DNA of 64,000 nt from Streptomyces xiamenensis (lineage in GTDB: Bacteria; Actinomycetota; Actinomycetes; Streptomycetales; Streptomycetaceae), in assembly GCF_000993785.3 (NCBI RefSeq), contig NZ_CP009922.3, positions 682,001 to 746,000 on the forward strand. The letters are read 5' to 3'. Within the stretch, counting starts at the first letter, position 1. The number at the start of each line of letters is the position of its first letter. The translations under genes were made by a program, and so were the position numbers. The notes beneath the pieces are model-generated. The model saw only the letters and a program-made list of their open reading frames with translations. It was not told the origin of the DNA and ran no database searches. This document shows positions 1-9,369 of this stretch, one piece after another.

Positions 1-812
1 GACAGCAGGCCGACCGCCTCGTCGGTGCAGCCGGTGACACCCTCACGCGGCAGGAACAGCGCGTCCGTCTCGTCCGGCGGGTAGACCAGCAGCCCGGCGG
101 CCGGGACGGGCGAGCACTCCTCGGCCGGATAGTTCTCCGCCCGGGCCAGCCGCAGATCGGCGCGGGCCGTGCCCCCGGGCTCCAGCTCCACCCGGAGCGC
201 CTCGCCGCCCTCGGGCCCGCGCACCGCCGGGGCACCGATCTGCTCGCCGCCCTCGGCGGTCAGCAGCGACACCCCGGGGAAGCCGGTCAGCGTGCAGGCG
301 GTGTCCCCGGTATTGGTGAAGGCCAGCGTGTACATGAGCGAACCCGCCCCGGCGTTCGGGTTCTCCACGCTGAGCGCGAGCGCCTCGGTGGCACACACCG
401 AGGGGGTGCTCGCACCGGCCGTCTCGTTCCCCTCCTCCACGGGCGGTGTGTCGCCGGCGTCCGGTTCGGCCTGCCCGGTGGGCGGCGCGGCCGGCTCGTC
501 GGAGGGTTCGGAGGACGGCTCGGGCGAGGGCTCGGCGCGCTGCTCGTCCCGGGGCGGAGGCTCGGCGGCCACCGGTGCCCGGCCCTGCTCCCCGTCGGAG
601 CGCGCCATCGCGGCCACCACCGTCGTCCCGCCGGCCGACAGCACGACGGCCGCCGTCACCGCGACCAGCCGGCGTCTGCGCCGGGCGGCGGCGCGGTGCC
701 GCAGCTCCTCGTACGCGCCCGGCGGCGGGTCCAGCCGCAGCTCGGCCGTGGTGAACGCCTCGGCGATCTCGGAGGGCTCGTGCGGCTGCTCGGAATCACG
801 TGCTGATCTCAT
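1..812 (-). CDS. Membrane-anchored DUF4232 protein (3' end beyond window)
   Basis: No function is known for this family. The product starts MRSARDSEQP, has a short cytoplasmic N terminus of about 37 residues ending in an Arg cluster (RRRRR), one hydrophobic segment (about residues 40-60), a Pro/Glu/Ser-rich spacer, and then an extracytoplasmic domain with the Cys-containing pattern of DUF4232 (SVCATEALAL, YTLAFTNTGDTACTL). The ATG at 812 lies inside the last codons of the upstream ECF sigma factor (17-bp overlap), so the two are almost certainly translationally coupled. That layout suggests a sensor or regulator working with the sigma factor, but the cytoplasmic tail is too short for a classical anti-sigma domain. 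The reading frame is open to the window edge, so the C terminus is missing. Confidence 0.75.
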   Translation of the reverse strand, partial: MRSARDSEQPHEPSEIAEAFTTAELRLDPPPGAYEELRHRAAARRRRRLVAVTAAVVLSAGGTTVVAAMARSDGEQGRAPVAAEPPPRDEQRAEPSPEPSSEPSDEPAAPPTGQAEPDAGDTPPVEEGNETAGASTPSVCATEALALSVENPNAGAGSLMYTLAFTNTGDTACTLTGFPGVSLLTAEGGEQIGAPAVRGPEGGEALRVELEPGGTARADLRLARAENYPAEECSPVPAAGLLVYPPDETDALFLPREGVTGCTDEAVGLL

Positions 813-1293
813 GAAGTCCCCTCAAGGCGGTGCGCAGCCGCTCGCGTGCCTGGTGCAGATCGCCCTTCACGGTGCCCGGGCGCCGGTGCAGCACGGCCGC
901 GATCTCGGCGATCGGCAGGCCGGCGTAGTAATACAGCAGGACCGGCACCCGCAGCCGTGCGGGCAGCGCCTCCACGAGGCTGCGCAGATCGAATCCCTGG
1001 TCGGCGGCCGGGGCGTGCTCGCGTCGCCCGGCCAGCAGCCGGCGTACGGCGCCGCGCTCGTTCTCGCGTGCGCGCCAGTGGTCCTTGACCAGGTTGGCGG
1101 CGATGCTGAAGAGGTACGACTCGCGCCGGTCCACGGTGCGCCACCGCGCCCACAGGCGGGTGAACGCCTCTGACGCGATGTCATGGGCGACGCCGTCGTC
1201 ATCCACCAGCCCCCGGCACCAGCCGGCGAGCCGCGGGTAGAAGTCGGTGAAGAACTCCTCAGCTTCCCTGTCCACGCCCCATAGACTCCGCAC
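796..1293 (-). CDS. ECF-type RNA polymerase sigma factor
   Basis: A 165-residue sigma-70 family ECF factor that would direct RNA polymerase to alternative promoters. Region 2 is visible at about residues 11-75 (FYPRLAGWCRGLV, then AFTRLWARWRTVDRRESYLFSIAANLVKDHWR), followed by a short linker and a region 4 helix-turn-helix at about 112-160 (LPARLRVPVLLYYYAGLPIA, then AAVLHRRPGTVKGDLHQARE). Size fits the minimal ECF type without a C-terminal extension. It is first in a two-gene operon with an overlapping DUF4232 membrane protein, which may modulate it. Which ECF group it belongs to cannot be told by eye. Confidence 0.9.
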   Translation of the reverse strand: MRSLWGVDREAEEFFTDFYPRLAGWCRGLVDDDGVAHDIASEAFTRLWARWRTVDRRESYLFSIAANLVKDHWRARENERGAVRRLLAGRREHAPAADQGFDLRSLVEALPARLRVPVLLYYYAGLPIAEIAAVLHRRPGTVKGDLHQARERLRTALRGLHEIST

Positions 1294-1339
1294 CGCCGCC
1301 TCCGGTTATCACAGAAGCATAACGAACCCGTGCGGGGTG

Positions 1340-2161
1340 TCAGCGGGTTCCGGCGGACAGGCTCTCCTCGATGGCGCCCACGGTGTCGAGCAGGGCGCGG
1401 CCCACGCTGCGCAGGTCCCGGTTGTGGACCGTGTCCCCGACCACCACCGCGGCCATCGGGCCCGAACGCCCCAGGCTGACGGGGGCGGCCAGTTCGACCA
1501 GTTCGGGGACGCAGCGGCTTCTGGCGTACGACAGTCCGGTGCGCCGGATCCGCTCGAACTCGCGGCGCATCGAGTCGGCGCCGGCCGCGCCGCGCCGGGT
1601 GCCCGCCGGTGCCCCGTCGCTGAAGTCCGCCGGATTGCGCATGGCCTTGGCCAGCAACAGCTTGCCCGCCGCCGACCAGTGCGCCGGGAAGGGGCGGCGC
1701 AGCGCGGTGGCGAGCCGGACGTGCTCCTGCCCGTACAGGGTGCCCACGTGCTGGATCCGGGTGCCGGAGAGCATCCCCAGGCTCACGATCTTGTGGGTGA
1801 GCTGGAACAGCTCGATCAGGTACGGGGTGACCGTGTGGCCCAGGCTGTGCAGCCGGGCCGGGCCGCTGGTGGAGGCCAGCTGGAAGAGATAGGTGCCCAG
1901 TTCGTAGGACTTGGACTCCATGCGGACGGCGAGGCCGAGGTCGGTCAGCACCCGCATGTGGCGGTGGAGTGTCGACTTGGGCTGGTTGACCAGGCGGGAG
2001 AGTTCGGAGAGGGTCAGCGGCCCGGGGGCCTCCGCCAGGGCCTCCAGTACGGCCATCGACTTGCGCAGCGGGCCGCCCGCGAGTCCGCCCGCGCCCGGGT
2101 CCGCCGCCTCGCCGGCGGCCGGCCCGGCGCAGGCCGCCCGGGGTTCGCGTCCACCGTCCAC
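1340..2161 (-). CDS. IclR-family transcriptional regulator
   Basis: A 273-residue DNA-binding regulator. An N-terminal winged helix (about residues 30-95: LRKSMAVLEALAEA, LSELSRLVNQPKSTLHRHM) is followed by an IclR effector domain (about 110-265) with the usual SAAGKLLLA and C-terminal PELVELAAPV motifs. GTG at 2161 is chosen because GGGAG lies about 8 nt upstream; the first 28 residues are low-complexity and may not be conserved. It is divergent from ispH with 208 bp between, so it could control the MEP block at 2370-6342, itself, or both. The effector is unknown. Confidence 0.88.
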   Translation of the reverse strand: MDGGREPRAACAGPAAGEAADPGAGGLAGGPLRKSMAVLEALAEAPGPLTLSELSRLVNQPKSTLHRHMRVLTDLGLAVRMESKSYELGTYLFQLASTSGPARLHSLGHTVTPYLIELFQLTHKIVSLGMLSGTRIQHVGTLYGQEHVRLATALRRPFPAHWSAAGKLLLAKAMRNPADFSDGAPAGTRRGAAGADSMRREFERIRRTGLSYARSRCVPELVELAAPVSLGRSGPMAAVVVGDTVHNRDLRSVGRALLDTVGAIEESLSAGTR

Positions 2162-2332
2162 CGTGATGCTCCCGTCGCAGCAGCGCGTCCAACACGCTCA
2201 TGGCTACCGGAACCGGGAGGCCGCGCTCAAGATCGGGAGGGTGCCGTGGCCCGTGGGACCGTGCGACCGGTCCCTTTGTGACAGCGTTCCCCGGGCCCGC
2301 CGCAGGCCCGTTCTGGAAAGTGGAAAGCGTCG

Positions 2333-2362
2333 TTGAGCGCACCGTCGCGGCCTTCTTACGCT
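2333..2362 (+). promoter_or_regulatory. Candidate leaderless promoter of the ispH-dxs-ispG operon
   Basis: TTGAGC (2333-2338) and TACGCT (2357-2362) are separated by 18 bp. A start site 7-8 nt after the -10 falls on the ispH ATG at 2370, and no Shine-Dalgarno sequence precedes that ATG, so a leaderless mRNA is likely. The match is by eye only. Confidence 0.4.
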
Positions 2363-2369
2363 GCCCGGC

Positions 2370-3371
2370 ATGGCTGATGTGAGCTCGGACGAGTATGTGC
2401 AGAACGGAGTCACCCGTCGCATTCTGCTGGCCGGACCACGGTCCTTCTGCGCGGGTGTCGAGAGGGCCATCGAGATCGTCGAACGGGCTCTGGAGTCCCG
2501 GGGCGCACCGGTGTATGTCCGCAAGCAGATCGTGCACAACGTCTCCGTCGTGGATGACCTCGCCGGGCGCGGGGCGGTCTTCGTCGAGGAACTGGAGGAG
2601 GTGCCGGACGGTTCGACGGTGGTGTTCTCGGCGCACGGGGTCTCCCCCGCCGTGCGCGAGGAGGCGGAAAAGCGCGGGCTCGACGTCATCGACGGGACCT
2701 GCCCGCTGGTCGCCAAGGTGCACGCCAAGGCGCGGCGTTACGCGGCGCGCGGCGACACGGTGGTGCTGATCGGGCACGCCGGGCACGAGGAGGTGGAGGG
2801 CACCCTCGGGGAGGCGCCGGAGTCGATGGTGCTGGTCCAGACGGCCGAGGAGGTCCGGCAGCTGTCGGCCGACGACGCCCCGCAGATCTCCTATCTGACC
2901 CAGACCACGCTGGGCGTCGACGAGACGGCCGAGGTGGTCGACGCCCTGCGGGAGCGGTTCCCGCTGCTGTACGAGCCGCCGTCCGAGGACATCTGCTACG
3001 CCACCACCAACCGGCAGAACGCGCTCAAGGCAATCATCCCCGAGGCCGATCTGGTCCTGGTGGTCGGCTCGGCGAACTCCTCCAACTCGGTGCGCCTGGT
3101 GGAGCTGTCGCGGTACGCGGGCACCCCCGCCGAACTGATCGACACCGCCGAGGACATCCGGCCCGAGTGGCTGGAGGGCGTGCGCACCATCGGGCTGACC
3201 GGCGGCGCCTCGGCCCCGCCCGCCCTCGTCGAGGGGGTGGTCAGCGCGCTGTCCGCCTACGGTCCCGTCACGGTCGAGGAACGCGAGATCGCCCGCGAGA
3301 CCGTGTACTTCGATCTTCCGTCGGCCGTGCGCGGCGACGCGCCCCGGCCGGCGGACGGCCTTTCCAGCTGA
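2370..3371 (+). CDS. ispH: 4-hydroxy-3-methylbut-2-enyl diphosphate reductase (IspH)
   Basis: Last enzyme of the MEP pathway: reductive dehydroxylation of HMBPP to IPP and DMAPP using a [4Fe-4S] cluster. The 333-residue product has all three cluster cysteines in their usual contexts (FCAGVERA about residue 28, [10 protein letters not shown] about residue 111, [13 protein letters not shown] about residue 210) plus the SANSSNS substrate loop. Length is normal. It starts an operon with dxs (11-bp gap) and ispG. Lying beside terpenoid biosynthetic genes, it is probably a pathway-boosting duplicate rather than the sole housekeeping copy; that is inferred from context. It appears to start without a Shine-Dalgarno sequence. 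Confidence 0.96.
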   Translation: MADVSSDEYVQNGVTRRILLAGPRSFCAGVERAIEIVERALESRGAPVYVRKQIVHNVSVVDDLAGRGAVFVEELEEVPDGSTVVFSAHGVSPAVREEAEKRGLDVIDGTCPLVAKVHAKARRYAARGDTVVLIGHAGHEEVEGTLGEAPESMVLVQTAEEVRQLSADDAPQISYLTQTTLGVDETAEVVDALRERFPLLYEPPSEDICYATTNRQNALKAIIPEADLVLVVGSANSSNSVRLVELSRYAGTPAELIDTAEDIRPEWLEGVRTIGLTGGASAPPALVEGVVSALSAYGPVTVEEREIARETVYFDLPSAVRGDAPRPADGLSS

Positions 3372-3382
3372 GTGGGTGAGAC

Positions 3383-5194
3383 ATGTCGACAAGTGTGCTC
3401 GACCGTGTATCGGGGCCCCGGTCCCTCAAGGAGCTGCACCGGGACCAGTTGCCCGCGCTCGCGCGGGAGATCAGGGACCTGCTCGTCGCGCGGGTGACCG
3501 CGGCCGGCGGGCATCTGGGCCCCAACCTGGGGGTGGTCGAACTGACCATCGCGCTGCACCGGGTGTTCGACTCGCCCACCGACCGCATCGTGTTCGACAC
3601 CGGCCACCAGGCCTATGTGCACAAGATGCTCACCGGCCGGCGGGACGCCTTCGGCACCCTGCGCGCGCCCGGCGGTCTGTCGGGTTACCCGATGCGCCAG
3701 GAGTCGGAGCATGACCACGTGGAGAACTCGCACGCCTCCACGGCGCTGTCCTACGCGGACGGTCTGGCCCGCGCCCAGCGGCTGCTGGGCGAGGAGCACC
3801 GGCGGGTGGTCGCGGTGATCGGCGACGGCGCGCTGACCGGCGGCCTGGCCTGGGAGGCGATGAACAACCTGGGACGCTCCTCCCGCCCGGTGGTGATCGT
3901 CCTCAACGACAACGGGCGCTCCTACGATCCGACGGTCGGCGGCCTGGCCGAGCATCTGGCGGTGCTGCGGCGCGGCCGGCACGAGGGCCCGAACCTCTTC
4001 GAGAACCTCGGCTTCGCCTACCTCGGCCCGGTGGACGGCCATGACCTCACCGCGCTGGAGGAGGCGTACCGGCGGGCGGTGGAGCTGGGCTGCCCGGTCG
4101 TGGTGCACTGCGTCACCGAGAAGGGCCGCGGTTACGCGCCCGCCGAGAACCACGAGGCCGACCGGATGCACGGGATCGGCGTCCTCGACGCGGCGACCGG
4201 CCGGCCGCGGCCGGGCGGCTCGTCGGTCAGCTGGACGAAGACGTTCGGCACGGAGCTGGAGCGAGTGGCCGCCGAGCGGCCCGAGGTCGTGGCGCTGACG
4301 GCCGCGATGCTGGAGCCGGTGGGCCTGCGCGCGTTCTCGCGGCGCTTCCCCGAGCGGGTCTTCGACGTGGGCATCGCCGAGCAGCACGCGGCCACCAGCG
4401 CCGCCGGGCTGGCCATGGGCGGTCTGCACCCGGTGGTGTGTCTGTACGCCACGTTCCTGAACCGGGCGCTGGACCAGATCATGATGGATGTGGCGCTGCA
4501 CCGGCTGCCGGTGACCTTCGTGCTGGACCGGGCGGGCATCACCGGCCCGGACGGCGCCAGCCACCACGGCATGTGGGACATGGCGCTGCTGGGCGCGGTG
4601 CCCGGCATGCGGGTCGCGGCCCCGCGCGATGCCCGTCAGCTCGGTGAGCTGCTGGGCGAGGCGGTGGCCACCCGGGACGCGCCGACGGCGCTGCGGTTCC
4701 CCAAGGGATCCCCGGGGCCCGACATCCCCGCCCTCACCCGGCTCGAAGGGCTCGACGTGCTGCACCGCACCCGCTCGCGTCCGCTGGACGTGCTGCTGGT
4801 CTCCGCCGGTGCGCTGGCGGGACCCGCGGTGCGCGCGGCGGAGTTGCTGGCCCGGCGGGGCATCGGGGTCACCGTCGTCGATCCGCGCTGGCTGCTGCCG
4901 GTCAACCCCACGCTCGTCCATCTGGTGTCCCGGCACCGGCTGGTGCTCACGCTGGAGGACGGGCTGCGGTCCGGTGGTGTGGGCGCGGCACTGACCCAGG
5001 CGTGCGCGGACGCCCGGATCGGGACGCCGGTGCACACGCTGGGGCTGCCCCGGGCGTTCCTCACCCACGGGGAGCGGTCCGCCATCCTCGCCGAACACGG
5101 TCTGAGCGCGGAGTCCGTCGCCGAGACCGTCCTGTCGCTGCACCGTGCCGTTCCGGCACCTCCCGTACCCCACTTGGAAAGGACACCGCGGTGA
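3383..5194 (+). CDS. dxs: 1-deoxy-D-xylulose-5-phosphate synthase
   Basis: ThDP-dependent enzyme condensing pyruvate with glyceraldehyde 3-phosphate to DXP, the first and usually rate-limiting MEP step. The 603-residue product shows [14 protein letters not shown], the ThDP motif starting GDGALTGG (about residue 148) and ending in VLNDNG, then the transketolase pyrimidine-binding domain with [10 protein letters not shown] and a C-terminal transketolase domain. It is slightly shorter than typical DXS (620-640). The ATG at 3383 follows GGTGAG. Its stop overlaps the ispG start by 4 bp (GTGA), indicating coupling. An extra dxs is a common way for terpenoid clusters to raise precursor flux. Confidence 0.96.
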   Translation: MSTSVLDRVSGPRSLKELHRDQLPALAREIRDLLVARVTAAGGHLGPNLGVVELTIALHRVFDSPTDRIVFDTGHQAYVHKMLTGRRDAFGTLRAPGGLSGYPMRQESEHDHVENSHASTALSYADGLARAQRLLGEEHRRVVAVIGDGALTGGLAWEAMNNLGRSSRPVVIVLNDNGRSYDPTVGGLAEHLAVLRRGRHEGPNLFENLGFAYLGPVDGHDLTALEEAYRRAVELGCPVVVHCVTEKGRGYAPAENHEADRMHGIGVLDAATGRPRPGGSSVSWTKTFGTELERVAAERPEVVALTAAMLEPVGLRAFSRRFPERVFDVGIAEQHAATSAAGLAMGGLHPVVCLYATFLNRALDQIMMDVALHRLPVTFVLDRAGITGPDGASHHGMWDMALLGAVPGMRVAAPRDARQLGELLGEAVATRDAPTALRFPKGSPGPDIPALTRLEGLDVLHRTRSRPLDVLLVSAGALAGPAVRAAELLARRGIGVTVVDPRWLLPVNPTLVHLVSRHRLVLTLEDGLRSGGVGAALTQACADARIGTPVHTLGLPRAFLTHGERSAILAEHGLSAESVAETVLSLHRAVPAPPVPHLERTPR

Positions 5195-6342
5195 CCCAGG
5201 TCGCGCTCGGTATGCCCGCTCCGCCGCCGCTCACGCTCGCCGACCGCCGCAAGACGCGGCAGTTGCGGGTGGGCTCGGTGGGGGTGGGCAGTGAACACCC
5301 GATCTCCGTGCAGTCGATGACGACGACCGTCACGGCGGACGTCAACGCCACGCTCCAGCAGATAGCGGAGCTGACGGCGGCCGGCTGCGACATCGTGCGG
5401 GTGGCCTGCCCCAGCGCCGACGACGCGGCGGCGCTGCCGCAGATCGCCAGGAAGTCCAAGATCCCGGTGATCGCCGACATCCACTTCCAGCCCAAGTACG
5501 TGTTCGCGGCCATCGAGGCGGGCTGCGCGGCCGTGCGGGTGAATCCCGGCAACATCAAGAAGTTCGACGACCGCGTCGGGGAGATCGCCCAGGCGGCGAC
5601 CGAGCACGGCACCCCGATCCGGATCGGGGTGAACGCGGGCTCGCTGGACCGGCGGCTGATGGCGAAGTACGGCCGGGCGACCCCGGAGGCGCTGGCCGAG
5701 TCCGCGCTGTGGGAGGCCTCGCTCTTCGCCGAACACGGCTTCCACGACCTGAAGATCTCGGTCAAGCACAACGATCCGGTGATCATGATCCGGGCGTACG
5801 AGCTCCTCGCGGAGAGCTGCGACTATCCGCTGCACCTGGGCGTCACCGAGGCCGGTCCCGCGTTCCAGGGCACCATCAAGTCGGCCGTCGCGTTCGGGGC
5901 GCTGCTGCGCCGGGGCATCGGCGACACCATCCGGGTGTCGCTGTCGGCACCGCCGGTGGAGGAGGCCAAGGTCGGCGGGCAGATCCTCCAGTCGCTCAAC
6001 CTGCGGCCGCGCAAGCTGGAGATCGTCTCCTGCCCGTCCTGCGGGCGGGCCCAGGTGGACGTCTACAAGCTGGCGGACGAGGTCACCGCCGGCCTGGAGG
6101 GCATGGAAGTGCCGCTGCGGGTCGCGGTGATGGGGTGTGTGGTGAACGGCCCCGGCGAGGCGCGCGAGGCGGACCTGGGGGTGGCCTCCGGCAACGGCAA
6201 GGGGCAGATCTTCGTGAAGGGTGAGGTGGTCAAGACCGTCCCCGAGTCCAAGATCGTGGAGACCCTGATCGAGGAAGCGCTGCGCATCGCCGAGGAGATG
6301 GAGCCCGCGGACGAAGGCTCTCCCACCGTCGTCGTGGGCTGA
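5191..6342 (+). CDS. ispG: 4-hydroxy-3-methylbut-2-en-1-yl diphosphate synthase (IspG/GcpE)
   Basis: Penultimate MEP enzyme: reductive ring opening of MEcPP to HMBPP with a [4Fe-4S] cluster. The 383-residue product has the TIM-barrel N terminus ([21 protein letters not shown]) and the C-terminal cluster ligands [10 protein letters not shown] and [14 protein letters not shown] at 5191 is chosen because AAGGA lies about 9 nt upstream and it gives the normal length; it overlaps the dxs stop by 4 bp. With ispH and dxs this covers the first and last two MEP steps, the usual subset duplicated in actinobacterial terpenoid clusters. Confidence 0.96.
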   Translation: MTQVALGMPAPPPLTLADRRKTRQLRVGSVGVGSEHPISVQSMTTTVTADVNATLQQIAELTAAGCDIVRVACPSADDAAALPQIARKSKIPVIADIHFQPKYVFAAIEAGCAAVRVNPGNIKKFDDRVGEIAQAATEHGTPIRIGVNAGSLDRRLMAKYGRATPEALAESALWEASLFAEHGFHDLKISVKHNDPVIMIRAYELLAESCDYPLHLGVTEAGPAFQGTIKSAVAFGALLRRGIGDTIRVSLSAPPVEEAKVGGQILQSLNLRPRKLEIVSCPSCGRAQVDVYKLADEVTAGLEGMEVPLRVAVMGCVVNGPGEAREADLGVASGNGKGQIFVKGEVVKTVPESKIVETLIEEALRIAEEMEPADEGSPTVVVG

Positions 6343-6703
6343 ATGAGGGATTCCCCTGGCGGGAACGAGAACAGCCCGATCTCGTCGACTCCCCGAAGTC
6401 GGCCACAGTATGGTCTTTGCAGTTGTCTTTCCGACTGCCAATGACCGAATGAGGCCACTCTCGGGGAGTTTTGACGTGGTGACGAGGAAATGCACGAGAA
6501 GATGACCATGCGGCCCCAAGCCGTACTTCCGTGCCGGATCTTCGGTGTCGCCCGACCTCCACGCGTAAATTTCCCGGTCTCATGGACGCAACACAGGGGA
6601 AACGGGGGGAGAACTTTCTTCCTGAAACCATGGCGACCGGCGCCCGCCACGGCTCTTGCTGTATGCCCCGGCGAACGTCCTGTGAATTCTTGGAGGTCCT
6701 CCA
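6343..6703. other. Non-coding upstream region of the LuxR-type regulator
   Basis: About 360 bp, less G+C-rich than its surroundings, with no convincing gene. An open frame from 6490 overlaps the regulator in another frame and resembles nothing known. The interval ends in a 13-bp palindrome TGGAGGTCCTCCA (6691-6703) that contains the Shine-Dalgarno of the GTG at 6704. Confidence 0.5.
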
Positions 6704-7345
6704 GTGACGACCGACACCACGACACGCACCGTGAAAGCGATCGTGCGCGCACCCGATCCGCTCACCTATACGGCCGTGCGCAATCATCTGGGTTCGACGG
6801 CGAACATCGAGGTTGCCACCGGTGAATACCGGGGCCCGGTCGACGTCGCCGTCTTCGTCGCCGAGCGGATGACCGTGGAGGTCATGTCGGCGCTGCGCAG
6901 GCTCAAGGACTCCCTGGGCATACCGGTGGTGCTCATCCCGTCCGAGATCGACCGGGCCGAGCTGTTCGCCGCGGTGGAGTGCAACGTGGTGGCCGTGCTG
7001 CCGCGCGCCGCGGCCACCACCGGCCGCATCGAGGAGGCGGTGCTGACCGCGGCGGCCGGCGGCGGGGTGCTCCCGCCGAAGATGCTGGGCGAGTTACTGC
7101 GGCAGATCGAACGGATCCAGCGCGAGGTGCTCTCCCCGTCCGGCCTGCACACCTCCGGGCTGACCCCGCGCGAGATCGGTGTGCTGCGGCTCATGTCGGA
7201 GGGCCTGGACACCGCCGAGATCGCCGTCAAGATGTGCCTGTCCGAACGGGCCGTCAAGCGCGTCATCTTCGGGGTCACCCGGCGGCTGAACTTGCGCAAC
7301 CGGCCGCACGCGGTCGCCTACGCGCTACGCAGCGGCGTCATCTGA
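6704..7345 (+). CDS. LuxR-family response-regulator-like transcription factor
   Basis: A 213-residue regulator: a receiver-like N-terminal domain (about 1-125) in which the usual phosphoacceptor pocket is not evident (VDVAVFVAER where the Asp would be), and a C-terminal LuxR HTH (about 150-210: LTPREIGVLRLMSEGLDTAE, then SERAVKRVIFGVTRRL). It is probably an atypical, non-phosphorylated response regulator. GTG at 6704 is preceded by GGAGG. It sits between the MEP block and the terpenoid operon and converges with the cyclase gene, overlapping it by 21 bp at the 3' ends, so it is likely a cluster regulator. Confidence 0.85.
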   Translation: MTTDTTTRTVKAIVRAPDPLTYTAVRNHLGSTANIEVATGEYRGPVDVAVFVAERMTVEVMSALRRLKDSLGIPVVLIPSEIDRAELFAAVECNVVAVLPRAAATTGRIEEAVLTAAAGGGVLPPKMLGELLRQIERIQREVLSPSGLHTSGLTPREIGVLRLMSEGLDTAEIAVKMCLSERAVKRVIFGVTRRLNLRNRPHAVAYALRSGVI

Positions 7346-8137
7346 CCGCGCGCCCGCAGCCGTACGCCGGAGGGACGCCGGCGGCGGCGCGGCGCCGGGC
7401 TCCGGCAGCGGACCCGTCCCGGACGCGGGGGCACGCAGGGCCCACAGCGGCCGGCCCTCGCGGAGCATCGTGCGGCGCAGCAGCACGATGTAGGTGATGT
7501 CCAGGGCGACATACGTCACCACCAGGACCTGCAGCAGATGGTGCGAGGGGTAGACGACGAGGGCGGTCATCCCCGCGAACAGCGAGCCGGTGAACTTGGT
7601 GACCGCGATGTGCATCGACTGACCCGCGCTGGAACCGCGCCGCTTGAGCAGCAGCAGGAACGAGGCGCTCAGCGGCACCTGGATGATCATGCCGGTGTAC
7701 ATGCCGTCCCGGTCGTGGAACTCGTTGGCGCCCACCACCACGATCACCGCCGCCCACAGCAGCACCCCGGTCATCATCCACCGGAAGGCCCGCAGGGTGA
7801 GCGCCGGATAGTCGCGCGGCCCGTACCGGAACGCCAGATACAGCAGGACGACGTTGAAGACGCACCACAGGACATTGATCTGCCGTTGTGTCTCCGTCTG
7901 TTCCAGCACGAACGTCAGGCTGAACTCCCAGGCGAAGTTCACCGCCACCAGCGGGGCGGGGATGGCGGTCCAGCCCTCCCGCAGCGCGAGCCGGATCGCC
8001 AGCACATAGGTGGCGATCCAGCCCAGCGCCGTGGGTCCGGCCACGGACCAGAACAGCCAGCCGGGAACGTCGGCCGCCCCCACCGTGACCGGTGCGACCT
8101 GCGACATCGGGATGAGGAAGGGGGGCAGCCAGTCCAT
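7325..8137 (-). CDS. PaxB/Pyr4-type integral membrane terpene cyclase
   Basis: A 270-residue polytopic membrane protein of the small cyclase family that protonates an epoxidised prenyl chain to start ring closure in meroterpenoids and indole diterpenes (PaxB, AtmB, Pyr4; bacterial homologues in xiamycin- and drimentine-type clusters). About seven hydrophobic segments cover residues 25-225. Glu71 in FAWEFSLTF and Asp213 in VALDITYIV sit where the family has its catalytic Glu and Asp. ATG at 8137 is chosen for the AAGGAA Shine-Dalgarno and because the family begins just upstream of the first helix. The last 35 residues are Pro/Ala-rich and non-conserved. It is the last gene of the ten-gene operon. 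Confidence 0.85.
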   Translation of the reverse strand: MDWLPPFLIPMSQVAPVTVGAADVPGWLFWSVAGPTALGWIATYVLAIRLALREGWTAIPAPLVAVNFAWEFSLTFVLEQTETQRQINVLWCVFNVVLLYLAFRYGPRDYPALTLRAFRWMMTGVLLWAAVIVVVGANEFHDRDGMYTGMIIQVPLSASFLLLLKRRGSSAGQSMHIAVTKFTGSLFAGMTALVVYPSHHLLQVLVVTYVALDITYIVLLRRTMLREGRPLWALRAPASGTGPLPEPGAAPPPASLRRTAAGARSDDAAA

Positions 8138-8166
8138 GGGGTTCCTTCGGGGCGGGGGCAGGGGTG

Positions 8167-9360
8167 TCAGAGGCTGGGGACGATGGAGTCGAGGCCGAAG
8201 AAGGAGCCGCCGTACAGTTCGTGGCCGACCTGGACGTTGAGCATCGCGTGCCGGGCGGCGGTGTTGGCGTCCCGCCAGTACTGCTGGAGCGGGTTGGCCT
8301 CGGCGAAGGACGCCGCCCCGTGGGCCCACATGAGGTCATCGAGGGCACCGGTCACCAGCTGGGCCGCCTGGGAGACGTCCCCGCGGATGCGGCGCAGCTC
8401 GCTCTCGGACAGGGCGACCGCCGCCGCGGCGGCCGCGTCGATGCTCTCCGCCGCCCGGCGCACGTGCATCCCGGCGGCGTCGACGGTGAGCGCGGTGCGG
8501 CCCAGCGAGGCCACGAACGCCCCCGAGTCCGGCTGGCGTTTGTAGACGGTCGGGGTGACGCCGCGCTGCGGAGCCCGCTGTTGGACGAAGGCGAGCGCGG
8601 CCTGGCCGGCACCCAGCACCACCGAGGCGCAGATGACCGCCATGGCCGCCACCGCAGGGGAGCGCAGCAGCGGGGGCAGCGAGACATCGGTGACGTGCGC
8701 CCGCCCCAGCTGGGTGGGCAGGGGCAGCACGCGGTGTGCGGGGACGAAGACCTCGTGGGCGACGGCTGTGTGGCTGCCGGTGGCGCGCATGCCCACCGTG
8801 GACCAGGTGTCCTCGACGGTCAGTTCGGCCACCGGGACCAGCACCGACAGGGGGCGTACGGTCTCCCCGTCGGGGCTCGTCTCCTTCGCGCTCAGGATCG
8901 CCCAGTCGTCGTGCAGGATCCCCGAGGCGTACGGCCACTGCCCGGTCAGCACATGGCCGCCGTCGGCCGGGACCGCCCGGCCGGGCGCCACGAACACCGA
9001 GGCGAGCTTCGCCCCCGGGTGGTCACCGAACACCTCGTCCCGGGCCCGGCGCGGGAAGCGGGTGGCGAGCAGGTTGGAGCCGTTGATGTTGTTGACCACC
9101 CAGGAGGTGGACGGGCAGTAGTGCGCCAGGGCCTTGGTGACCTCGCTCAGGGTGCGTACGTCGCCCTCCAGGCCGCCGTACTCCTTCGCGGTCCACACCA
9201 TGCCCACCTGGGAGCTGTCGATGGCCCGCACCGAGGCGTCGGGCAGCCGCCGTTCGCGGTCGCCCTCGGCGACCCCGTCCGCGAGGACGGGCCCGATGGC
9301 GTGGACGCGTTCCACCAGTTCCGCGCACAGGCCCTTGCTGTCGGGTTGTGTGGTCGTCAT
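8167..9360 (-). CDS. Acyl-CoA-dehydrogenase-fold flavin-dependent monooxygenase
   Basis: A 397-residue protein with the acyl-CoA dehydrogenase fold used by group D flavin monooxygenases (HpaB, DszC and the indole oxygenase XiaF): N-terminal helical domain, middle beta domain (LTGQWPYASG, TVGMRATGSH), and a C-terminal helical bundle ending QVGHELYGGSFF. The acyl-CoA-binding features of true dehydrogenases are not evident, favouring reduced-flavin-dependent hydroxylation. In the xiamycin pathway such an enzyme hydroxylates an indole, so a similar role on the prenylated indole is plausible. Start ATG at 9360; 9 bp follow the upstream gene and 29 bp precede the cyclase. No separate flavin reductase is seen in the operon. 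Confidence 0.8.
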   Translation of the reverse strand: MTTTQPDSKGLCAELVERVHAIGPVLADGVAEGDRERRLPDASVRAIDSSQVGMVWTAKEYGGLEGDVRTLSEVTKALAHYCPSTSWVVNNINGSNLLATRFPRRARDEVFGDHPGAKLASVFVAPGRAVPADGGHVLTGQWPYASGILHDDWAILSAKETSPDGETVRPLSVLVPVAELTVEDTWSTVGMRATGSHTAVAHEVFVPAHRVLPLPTQLGRAHVTDVSLPPLLRSPAVAAMAVICASVVLGAGQAALAFVQQRAPQRGVTPTVYKRQPDSGAFVASLGRTALTVDAAGMHVRRAAESIDAAAAAAVALSESELRRIRGDVSQAAQLVTGALDDLMWAHGAASFAEANPLQQYWRDANTAARHAMLNVQVGHELYGGSFFGLDSIVPSL

Positions 9361-9369
9361 GTCCGTTCC

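Noticed and set aside
867..3392. 841-codon open frame on the minus strand across sigma, IclR and ispH genes
   Set aside because: It is antisense to ispH and out of frame with the sigma and IclR genes; the translation is Arg/Pro-rich with no domain. High G+C content creates such frames.
6490..6825. 111-codon open frame before the LuxR-type gene
   Set aside because: It overlaps the regulator in another frame, has no Shine-Dalgarno and no recognisable domain.
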